Positions 1-5,386 of a stretch of 6,698 nt of DNA are shown here, piece by piece. The notes below the pieces were generated by a model, which was not told the origin of the DNA, did no database searches, and worked only from the letters and a program-made list of their open reading frames with translations. The stretch is from Clostridiales bacterium. Lineage in GTDB: Bacteria > Bacillota > Desulfitobacteriia > Desulfitobacteriales > Desulfitobacteriaceae. Made by a program: the position numbers and the translations under genes. The stretch is from NCBI GenBank assembly GCA_027357125.1, contig DAHVVW010000121.1, positions 1-6,698 of the forward strand, in the 5' to 3' direction. How positions within the stretch are numbered: the stretch's first letter is position 1; each line of letters starts with the position of its first letter.

Positions 1-1560
1 TTCTCTTTGCCCATGCACAAAGTGCGGGTGATTAAGCCACCGGTGGGGGGGGGATTTGGCGGCAAATTGGAAATGACTATCGAACCGGTGGCGGCCGTCC
101 TAGCCAGCAAGTGCCGCCGCCCCGTGAAAATTGAGTTAACCCGTCAGGAGACCTTTTTTGCAACGAGGGTGCGGCATGCGGCGGTGGTGGAGATCAAGAC
201 CGGCGTACGCAAAGACGGGATAATGTTGGCACAGGATATTAAAGTTATCGCCAACACGGGGGCCTATTCCTCCAGTGCTCTTAACGTGCTGGGAGCAATG
301 TCTGATAAAGCCTTTAAACAATACCGGATTCCCAATATGCGTTACCATGGTATTCCAGTTCTTACTAATACCCCCGTGGCGGGGGCGATGCGGGGATACG
401 GTTCACCCCAACTGGTCCTGGCCCGCGAAGTTCAATTGGATCGAATAGCCAAGGAATTAAACCTTGACCCGGTGGAGTTTCGCCGCCGCAACTTGGTGCG
501 ACCGGGCGATCCCAATCCGCGCAGCGGGACTACGTTGGGTAATTGCTATCCTTTGGAGTGTCTGGAGACGGGAGCCAAACAATTTGGCTGGGACTCTTGG
601 CAGGCTCCAGCTTTGCCGAGCTACAAGAAGCGGGGGATTGGGGTTGCTGTTGGCTTGCATGGCAGTGGGGTGTACCCTGCGCATGCGGATATCACGACAG
701 TCACTATTAGATTAAATGAAGACGGTACCGGGGTTCTCTTCACCGGGGCGCAGGACTTGGGCCAAGGTTTGATCACTATTCTTGTGCAAATTGCCAGTGA
801 GGTTCTGGGCATGCATCCCGATGATTGGAGTGTGATTGAGGCCGACACGGCCACTGTGCCTTGGGATTTGGGTACTTATGCCAGCCGGGGAACTTGGGTG
901 ATCGGCCAGGCGGTGAAGGCTTGTGCCGAGGAGATAGCTGTTAAAGTTAAAGAGAAAGCGGCTCAATTGCTAAACGCACAAATTGGGCAGTTGTCATTGA
1001 GTCAGGGTCACATTATCGGCATGGATGGAGAAACTGTTAAGTTGTGTGATGTGGTTTGGACAATGCAGCAGGAAGATGGACAGGAACTGATCGCTAGTTA
1101 CACGCAAAAATCTACCTTTAATCCGGTTTCCTACGGGGCGAATTTCGCTGAGGTCGAAGTGGATTTGGAGCAAAAGACCGTCAAAGTGCTGCGGATGGTC
1201 GCTGTTTATGATGTAGGCAAAGCCATAAATCCACTGCTGGTTGAAGGGCAAATCGAAGGTGGTATCCAGATGGGTATCGGCTATGCTTTATCAGAAGATC
1301 TAAAGCTGGATGCCAGTGGTAAAGTAACAAACGGATCTTTGAAAAAGTATATAACGCCTAAGGCTGCTGACATGCCGGCCTTACAGGTAATGTTGGTGGA
1401 GCATGGAGAGCAACAAGGGGCTTATGGTGCAAAAAGTATCGGCGAATGCGCCACAGTCCCGGTAGCCCCTGCCATCGTCAATGCGGTGATCAATGCTATC
1501 GGCCAACAGATTACTGTTTTCCCGATTGACTTAAAGGCCTTATCACCGCAAGGAGGGTAA
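1..1560 (+). CDS. Molybdenum hydroxylase large (Mo-cofactor binding) subunit, xanthine dehydrogenase family; 5' partial
   Basis: This is the C-terminal part of the molybdopterin-binding subunit of a xanthine dehydrogenase-type hydroxylase, which hydroxylates a carbon next to a ring nitrogen using water. The reading frame is open from base 1, so the gene enters from the left. About 519 residues are present; the family is usually about 750-790 aa, so roughly the first 240 are missing. Visible motifs are GGGFGGK (nt 46-66), AMRGYGSPQ with the conserved active-site Arg at nt 391-393, a GAQDLGQGL cofactor loop (near nt 745), the DLGTYASR stretch (near nt 865) and, near the end, SIGECATVPVAP with the catalytic Glu at nt 1444-1446. 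The internal TTG and ATG codons at 7 and 13 are not real starts. Partner FAD and 2Fe-2S subunits are not visible; they may lie upstream. It is followed 3 bp later by a hydantoinase-like gene. The family call is firm; the substrate (xanthine, another purine or another N-heterocycle) is not determined. Confidence 0.93.
   Translation, partial: FSLPMHKVRVIKPPVGGGFGGKLEMTIEPVAAVLASKCRRPVKIELTRQETFFATRVRHAAVVEIKTGVRKDGIMLAQDIKVIANTGAYSSSALNVLGAMSDKAFKQYRIPNMRYHGIPVLTNTPVAGAMRGYGSPQLVLAREVQLDRIAKELNLDPVEFRRRNLVRPGDPNPRSGTTLGNCYPLECLETGAKQFGWDSWQAPALPSYKKRGIGVAVGLHGSGVYPAHADITTVTIRLNEDGTGVLFTGAQDLGQGLITILVQIASEVLGMHPDDWSVIEADTATVPWDLGTYASRGTWVIGQAVKACAEEIAVKVKEKAAQLLNAQIGQLSLSQGHIIGMDGETVKLCDVVWTMQQEDGQELIASYTQKSTFNPVSYGANFAEVEVDLEQKTVKVLRMVAVYDVGKAINPLLVEGQIEGGIQMGIGYALSEDLKLDASGKVTNGSLKKYITPKAADMPALQVMLVEHGEQQGAYGAKSIGECATVPVAPAIVNAVINAIGQQITVFPIDLKALSPQGG
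1551..1556 (+). promoter_or_regulatory. Ribosome binding site of the hydantoinase-like gene
   Basis: A perfect AGGAGG lies inside the last codons of the upstream hydroxylase gene, 7 bases before the ATG at 1564. It fixes that start and implies translational coupling of the two genes in one transcript. Confidence 0.85.
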
Positions 1561-1563
1561 CCA

Positions 1564-2919
1564 ATGGACCGCTATATTGTGGCTGGGGGTCTGGTTGTCT
1601 CCTCAAAGGGTAGCATGCCAGCTAATCTATTGGTAGAAGACGGCCGAATCACAGAATGGGTCGGGGATCTCAGGGAGAGGGATCTACCGATAATTGACGC
1701 CGGGGGGACCCTTATTTTGCCGGGAATTATTGATGCGCACACCCATTTTCACATGGCTAGCGGGGATCAGTTTACGGTGGATGATTTTTCCTTCGGTGGA
1801 AGGCTGGCCGCTTCGGCCGGAGTCACAAGTATCATTGATTTTATTGAACCGCTCTCCACTCAGAATTTGTCTGAAGCCATCATGGCCAGGTTTGAAGATG
1901 TAAAAGGATGCCCTTTAGATTACCAGTTTCATCTGGTGATTCCGCAGAGGTTCGCGCGTGATCCGGCTTGGTTTGAGTTGATAGACCGTTACCATTTAGC
2001 CGCCGTGAAGGGTTTTACCACGTATCGGGAGGATGGACTGTGCCTTGACGCAGAAGATCTGGAAAACCTTTTGGCTTGGGCTTCGAAACATGTTGGTTTG
2101 CTTACCTTTCACGCCGAGGACGATGGGTTATTACGGGCAGCGGAAGAAAAGCTTTTGGCTAAAGGACAGAGCGATATCTGCTTTTTCCCACAGTCCCGTC
2201 CATTGGATACGGAAGAAATAGCCATCCGGAAACTTCTGGCTATCGGAAGTCTCCCGGCAGATCTTTATTTTGTGCACCTTTCTACCAGGAAGGCTTTAGA
2301 TACCATTATTGAGGCCCGGCAGACGCATCCAGATCGGGCTCTGTGGGTGGAAACCTGTCCTCAGTATTTAGTGCTCGATGAGTCTGTATACGAAAGAGAG
2401 GCCGATCTGAACACAGTTTGCCCACCGTTGCGGACACACGAAGATCAAGCAGCTTTGTGGATGGGAATCCGCACGGGTATCGTCGATGTCGTTGCATCAG
2501 ATCATTGCGCCTTTGCCTTGGAAATGAAGAGGAGTTCTACATGGCAGGCTACCCGAGCCGGTTTACCTTCAGTTGATGCCATTCTACCTGTACTCGTTAA
2601 TGAAGGAGTCGGAAAAGGGCGGATTAGCTGGGAGGATCTTGTCCGCGTTACCTCGGAGAACCCAGCCCGTCTATTTCGCCTTAAAGGAAAAGGGAGTTTA
2701 ACACCGGGTCATGATGCTGACTTTGTGATGATTTCCGGGCATAAGCCGCTGGACACCAAGGAAACCTTCTTGCAAAGCCGAGCAGCTTATTCGCCGTTTC
2801 ATAAGGAACAGATGGATCGACGTTGGCTTAAGCACGTAGTCAGGAGGGGGGAGTTTCTCGTGCTCGACGGTAGGCTTGAGGCCTCCCTCGGAAACGGAAG
2901 TTTTATACCGTTAGGCTAA
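1564..2919 (+). CDS. Cyclic amidohydrolase, D-hydantoinase/dihydropyrimidinase family
   Basis: This 451-aa cytoplasmic enzyme is predicted to hydrolyse the amide of a cyclic ureide or imide (hydantoin, dihydropyrimidine or a purine breakdown product) to a carbamoyl amino acid. The full binuclear metal centre of the family is visible: H59 and H61 in DAHTHFH, K149 (the lysine that becomes carbamylated) in AAVKGF, H183 in TFHAED, H238 in YFVHLS and D313 in VASDHCAF. Their spacing matches D-hydantoinase almost residue for residue. Y154 sits where hydantoinases have their substrate-binding tyrosine, and ETCPQYLVLDE (263-273) is a family signature. The length is normal for the family (about 450-470 aa). 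Start and operon linkage with the molybdenum hydroxylase are supported by the AGGAGG at 1551 and the 3-bp gap. The pairing resembles E. coli YgeZ/HyuA beside XdhD. An allantoinase is a less likely alternative. Exact substrate unknown. Confidence 0.92.
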   Translation: MDRYIVAGGLVVSSKGSMPANLLVEDGRITEWVGDLRERDLPIIDAGGTLILPGIIDAHTHFHMASGDQFTVDDFSFGGRLAASAGVTSIIDFIEPLSTQNLSEAIMARFEDVKGCPLDYQFHLVIPQRFARDPAWFELIDRYHLAAVKGFTTYREDGLCLDAEDLENLLAWASKHVGLLTFHAEDDGLLRAAEEKLLAKGQSDICFFPQSRPLDTEEIAIRKLLAIGSLPADLYFVHLSTRKALDTIIEARQTHPDRALWVETCPQYLVLDESVYEREADLNTVCPPLRTHEDQAALWMGIRTGIVDVVASDHCAFALEMKRSSTWQATRAGLPSVDAILPVLVNEGVGKGRISWEDLVRVTSENPARLFRLKGKGSLTPGHDADFVMISGHKPLDTKETFLQSRAAYSPFHKEQMDRRWLKHVVRRGEFLVLDGRLEASLGNGSFIPLG

Positions 2920-2930
2920 TACCTGGTCCT

Positions 2931-2950
2931 GGTACACCCTGTGGTTTACC
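2931..2950 (+). other. Hairpin after the hydantoinase-like gene
   Basis: GGTA-c-ACC pairs with GGT-t-TACC around a CTGT tetraloop: seven base pairs with one C-U mismatch. It starts 11 bases after the stop codon. A short T run (2962-2966) follows only after 11 more bases, so it is a poor fit to an intrinsic terminator. It could be a weak terminator, a processing site or an RNA-stabilising 3' end between the two amidohydrolase genes. Confidence 0.4.
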
Positions 2951-2953
2951 CCG

Positions 2954-2963
2954 AACAATTGTT
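2954..2963. promoter_or_regulatory. Short perfect palindrome, possible operator
   Basis: AACAATTGTT is a perfect 10-bp palindrome in the 120-bp gap before the CodA-like gene. An operator role is a guess from position only. No convincing -35/-10 pair was found in this gap; the best elements (TTGAAT at 2979 and TATACA at 3004) are spaced 19 bp apart, so whether the deaminase gene has its own promoter is open. Confidence 0.2.
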
Positions 2964-3025
2964 TTTCGTCCAAAATATTTGAATGATTTGCCCAAAATCA
3001 TGGTATACAGCCTTTATGAGTAAAC

Positions 3026-3033
3026 GGAAGGGG
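3026..3033 (+). promoter_or_regulatory. Ribosome binding site that decides the deaminase start
   Basis: GGAAGGGG lies 6 bases before the ATG at 3040. The in-frame upstream ATGs at 2983 and 3016 have no comparable purine-rich sequence before them, so 3040 is preferred. Confidence 0.7.
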
Positions 3034-3039
3034 TGCGCC

Positions 3040-4284
3040 ATGTACGATCTTTTACTAAAAAAAGCCAAGCTTTTCGGTCAGTCGCAAGGAGTCTTCGATG
3101 TGGGGATTAAGGGGGAAAAAATAGCCTGTGTAGGGTGTGAACTTGACGAAGATGCGGGATGGGTGGTTGAGTTAGACGGAAAGCTCGTCATACCCGGTTT
3201 TGTTGATCTGCACACCCATTTGGAAAAAACCCTTACTGCCCACTTGGTGCACAATAACAGCGGTACTTTAGAGGAAGCGATCGGAAACTTTCAGGAATTC
3301 TTGTTGGGCATTAGCCCGGAGGATATTTACAAGCGTGCCCGGCGCGCTGCTGAGATGGCGATTTCACAGGGTACTACAGCAATTCGGTCTCACATCACGG
3401 TTGACCCAAGGATTGGGCTGGAAACTATCAGGTCGGTGTTGACCGTGAAGAGGGATTTACAGAAGGTTGTCAACATACAGGTTGTGGCTTTTCCTGCCCA
3501 AGATCCAACAGGAATAAAACAAGAGCAGTTGGATCTACTAAGGCAGGCGGTGTCCGAAGGAGCAGATTTAATTGGCGGATGCCCCACTCTGGATGCAGAT
3601 TACCGCAGATTTACCGACCTGTTGTTCAAGCTTGGGACAGAGTTAGATGTTGATATTGACTTTCATGTGGATGAAACCGATGAGCCTAATGTAGAAGCCC
3701 TAGAGTATTTGGCTGAGAAGACGATCACCCAAGAATATCAGGGCAGGGTTACGGCAGGGCATTTATGTTCCCTTTCAGCTGTATCAGATGAAGTGGCAGA
3801 GCGTGTGATCCGGAAAGTAAGGGAAGCAGAGTTGAACGTTGTGACACTGCCGTCTGCTAACTTGTTTTTGATGGGGAGAGGTGACAAGCAACCCATTCGC
3901 CGCGGCGTCACGAGGGTGCGGGATCTGGTAGAAGGCGGTGTGTCTGTCTCCTATGCATCGGATAACGTTCGTGATCCGTTTCGGCCGTTTGGCAATGCCG
4001 ATCTATTAGAAGAGGCTCTTCTTACGGCTCAGATTGTTCAAATGGGTTCGCCGGCAGAATTGGAGCGGATTTTGGCCATGGGTACCTATAACCCAGCAAA
4101 GGCCATGAAGTTGCCAGGATACGGATTGACTTCCGGTTGTTATGCTGACATGGTTGTGTTGAGCGCCACATCGCCTCATGAAGCTATTGTGAGCCAAGCC
4201 GTAAAAGAGATGGTTTTCCATCGGGGTAAGCTCATTGTAACCAATAGTCGGCAGACTCAAGAACTATGGAAAGGAATACAATGA
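3040..4284 (+). CDS. CodA-like metal-dependent deaminase (cytosine deaminase/amidohydrolase family)
   Basis: This 414-aa amidohydrolase is related to E. coli cytosine deaminase (CodA), whose family removes amino groups from pyrimidines, triazines and related rings. The single-metal site is complete: H58 and H60 in DLHTHLEK, H209 and E212 in DFHVDETDE, H241 in TAGHLCSLSA and D308 in YASDNVRDPF. Each lies 3-5 residues earlier than its CodA counterpart. RRGVTRVRDLVEGG (287-300) and the C-terminal YGLTSGCYADMVVL beta-sandwich segment are also typical. The residue after the metal-binding Asp is N309, where CodA has the substrate-contacting D314, and the CodA FPQ motif appears as FPAQ (151-154). 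The substrate is therefore probably not cytosine itself. Creatinine, isocytosine-type bases, aminotriazine-type rings or a purine fragment are alternatives. The start at 3040 is chosen for its ribosome site; an upstream ATG would add 19 residues that lack family character. It lies 120 bp after the hydantoinase-like gene, same strand. Confidence 0.88.
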   Translation: MYDLLLKKAKLFGQSQGVFDVGIKGEKIACVGCELDEDAGWVVELDGKLVIPGFVDLHTHLEKTLTAHLVHNNSGTLEEAIGNFQEFLLGISPEDIYKRARRAAEMAISQGTTAIRSHITVDPRIGLETIRSVLTVKRDLQKVVNIQVVAFPAQDPTGIKQEQLDLLRQAVSEGADLIGGCPTLDADYRRFTDLLFKLGTELDVDIDFHVDETDEPNVEALEYLAEKTITQEYQGRVTAGHLCSLSAVSDEVAERVIRKVREAELNVVTLPSANLFLMGRGDKQPIRRGVTRVRDLVEGGVSVSYASDNVRDPFRPFGNADLLEEALLTAQIVQMGSPAELERILAMGTYNPAKAMKLPGYGLTSGCYADMVVLSATSPHEAIVSQAVKEMVFHRGKLIVTNSRQTQELWKGIQ

Positions 4285-4332
4285 AGAAAAACAATGAAAC
4301 TAGTCTATATTTTTTAGCTAAATCTGTGTAAC

Positions 4333-4362
4333 TTGACAAACTAGTACAAACCATTTGATAAT
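4333..4362 (+). promoter_or_regulatory. Sigma-A type promoter of the cupin regulator gene
   Basis: A perfect -35 box TTGACA (4333-4338) is separated by 18 bases from GATAAT (4357-4362), which matches five of six consensus -10 positions. Transcription would start near 4369, giving a leader of about 85 nt before the GTG at 4456. This is the best promoter in the window and shows that the regulator is transcribed separately from the catabolic genes. Confidence 0.75.
4336..4351. repeat. Tandem ACAAAC half-sites inside the promoter, possible operator
   Basis: ACAAAC occurs at 4336-4341 and again at 4346-4351, one helical turn (10 bp) apart, overlapping the -35 box and the spacer. The intervening sequence makes an ACTAGT palindrome (4340-4345), and AAACTAGT is found both here (4338-4345) and 41 bp upstream (4297-4304). 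The spacing fits binding on one DNA face, as expected for autoregulation by the downstream XRE protein, but this is inferred from position only. Confidence 0.35.
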
Positions 4363-4440
4363 AGTAAGGAAATTTACCGGCCTGTTTTCTATTTACCAAT
4401 CGTTCGGCGCTAAAGGTGGATGCTTTTTTTAGAAATAACT

Positions 4441-4448
4441 AAGGGGGG
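4441..4448 (+). promoter_or_regulatory. Ribosome binding site that decides the regulator start
   Basis: AAGGGGGG ends 7 bases before the GTG at 4456. The upstream in-frame ATG at 4420 has its purine-rich sequence directly abutting it, too close to work well. The GTG start also puts the helix-turn-helix at the usual distance from the N-terminus. Confidence 0.6.
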
Positions 4449-4455
4449 AAAAGGA

Positions 4456-4986
4456 GTGCTTGGTGAAAACATTAGAAAAATACGCGTGCAAAAAAAGATT
4501 AGTTTAAAGACTTTGGCTGGCAAGACTGGGCTTACACCAAGCTTTCTTAGCCAGGTGGAAAGGGATCTCGCCGATCCTTCAATAAATTCTTTACGCAGGG
4601 TTGCCGATGCGCTTGATGTTCCCATTTTTGCCCTGCTTGTCTCGGAGAAACAACCAAGTCCAGTAGTCCGTAAGGACGAAAGGAAAAGTTTGCGCTTGCC
4701 CAATTCGCAGATGAGTTACGAATTGTTGACTCCTGACTTAAATCGCAGCATGGAGGTATTTATCAGCAGATTAGCCCCAAGTGGCTCAAGTTCTACCGAC
4801 GTGCACAAGGGAGAAGAATGCACCTTAGTACTGGAAGGAACATTAGAGATGAGAATCGGCAATGACGTATATGTTTTGAATGAGGGGGATAGCATCTATT
4901 GTCAGGGTGAGATTCCCCATCGTATGGTAAATATCGGGGAACAGGAACTTGTAATATTATCATGCATTACCCCGCCACAGTTTTAA
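4456..4986 (+). CDS. XRE-family regulator with C-terminal cupin sensor domain
   Basis: This is a 176-aa DNA-binding regulator. Residues about 4-60 form an XRE/Cro-type helix-turn-helix: GENIRKIRVQKKISLKTLAG, then the recognition region TPSFLSQVERDLADPSINSLRRVADAL, then a short linker. Residues about 88-172 form a cupin barrel. The first cupin motif is seen as H117 and E121 in HKGEECTLVLEG, followed by EMRIG; the second is GDSIYCQGEIPH with H155 and N159. The domain probably binds a small ligand or metal and switches DNA binding. Such XRE-cupin proteins (PuuR is a well-known example) commonly control nearby catabolic genes, so the amidohydrolase, hydroxylase and carbamate kinase genes are the natural targets. 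It has its own promoter at 4333 and a strong terminator at 5062. A longer form starting at ATG 4420 (188 aa) is possible but less likely. Confidence 0.9.
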   Translation: MLGENIRKIRVQKKISLKTLAGKTGLTPSFLSQVERDLADPSINSLRRVADALDVPIFALLVSEKQPSPVVRKDERKSLRLPNSQMSYELLTPDLNRSMEVFISRLAPSGSSSTDVHKGEECTLVLEGTLEMRIGNDVYVLNEGDSIYCQGEIPHRMVNIGEQELVILSCITPPQF

Positions 4987-5013
4987 TCTTCGTTTAGGAA
5001 ACCTGCTTGTACC

Positions 5014-5042
5014 TTGACCCTAACGCATCGGATTAGGGCCAA
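5014..5042 (+). other. Hairpin upstream of the terminator
   Basis: TTG-a-CCCTAA pairs with TTAGGG-c-CAA around a 9-base loop: nine pairs with one A-C mismatch. There is no T run after it. It lies 27 bases past the regulator stop and 19 bases before the terminator stem; it may protect the mRNA 3' end. Confidence 0.4.
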
Positions 5043-5061
5043 CTGACAATCAAGCGGTATT

Positions 5062-5095
5062 TGAAAAAGACGCCACACACTTGGCGTCTTTTTCA
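5062..5095 (+). terminator. Rho-independent terminator of the regulator gene
   Basis: A perfect 13-bp inverted repeat is built from an A run plus GACGCC and its complement GGCGTC plus a T run, closing an 8-base loop (5075-5082). The five Ts of the right arm follow the GC-rich core directly. Because the A run mirrors the T run it could also work for transcripts arriving from the right. It separates the regulator from the carbamate kinase gene. Confidence 0.9.
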
Positions 5096-5181
5096 TGCAG
5101 TTGTTGCAGGTAGAAATAAATCAGTGAATAAAAATATTTGAGTTCGAGCGGGTTAAGGCAGGAGTTGTGCACAGAGATAGC

Positions 5182-5227
5182 GAATAGTTAAGCATAACTT
5201 AAAAAATTAATTTATATTTAACTATTC
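5182..5227. repeat. AT-rich inverted repeat upstream of carbamate kinase
   Basis: GAATAGTTAA (5182-5191) is repeated exactly inverted as TTAACTATTC (5218-5227). Pairing can continue inward with one G-T pair, one mismatch and ATAA/TTAT, giving a stem of about 15 pairs around an AT-rich centre. It lies about 160 bp before the carbamate kinase start. It could be an operator, an RNA stem in the leader or a remnant of a small mobile element; no target-site duplication was noticed. Confidence 0.55.
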
Positions 5228-5257
5228 CAGTTTACAATGCGTTCCCCGGCATTTTAG

Positions 5258-5311
5258 GAGAATGAATTTGCCAAGATTGATTATTATGACAAGGTGATTG
5301 CCCGTCTGCGT
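5258..5311 (+). pseudogene. Possible C-terminal remnant of an unidentified gene
   Basis: The 18 codons after an in-frame TAG (5255-5257) and before the TAG at 5312 read ENEFAKIDYYDKVIARLR, which has the look of a soluble protein's C-terminal helix. Upstream the same frame reads MRSPAF from an ATG at 5237 and then hits TAA at 5219. I do not recognise the family. A stretch this short can be open by chance, so this is only a tentative remnant. An ATG in another frame at 5262 gives a peptide of 11 residues with a poorly placed ribosome site. Confidence 0.15.
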
Positions 5312-5370
5312 TAGGTAAAGCTCGCCCATATCTGATGTCTGTTAGGGACCAGGGCGGAAACAGAGAGAAG

Positions 5371-5377
5371 AAAGGAG
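5371..5377 (+). promoter_or_regulatory. Ribosome binding site of the carbamate kinase gene
   Basis: AAAGGAG lies 9 bases before the TTG at 5387. It supports this upstream TTG as the start, and with it an unusually long N-terminus. The next plausible start, TTG at 5528, has only a weak AAGGCG some distance upstream. Confidence 0.6.
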
Positions 5378-5386
5378 TACTCGACT

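Larger units (their letters stand above)
4987..5386. other. 400-bp gene-free region between regulator and carbamate kinase
   Basis: No convincing gene is seen on either strand. In order it holds a small hairpin (5014-5042), the regulator's terminator (5062-5095), an AT-rich segment with a long inverted repeat (5182-5227), a short open stretch that may be a gene remnant (5258-5311) and the ribosome site of the carbamate kinase gene. I found no -35/-10 pair here comparable to the one at 4333, so the carbamate kinase promoter is not located. Confidence 0.6.

Noticed and set aside
2983..3039. Longer N-terminus for the CodA-like enzyme (ATG at 2983 or 3016)
   Set aside because: These ATGs lack ribosome sites and the added residues have no family character; GGAAGGGG six bases before 3040 marks the likely start.
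4297..4316. T-rich run after the deaminase gene as a terminator
   Set aside because: No GC-containing stem precedes the T run at 4310-4315.
4420..4455. ATG at 4420 as start of the regulator
   Set aside because: The purine-rich stretch abuts the ATG without a spacer, and the 12 extra residues precede the usual start of XRE domains; the GTG at 4456 fits better.
5104..5135. Possible promoter TTGCAG with AATAAA for carbamate kinase
   Set aside because: Both boxes match consensus poorly (3 and 4 of 6), no better than chance in an AT-rich region.
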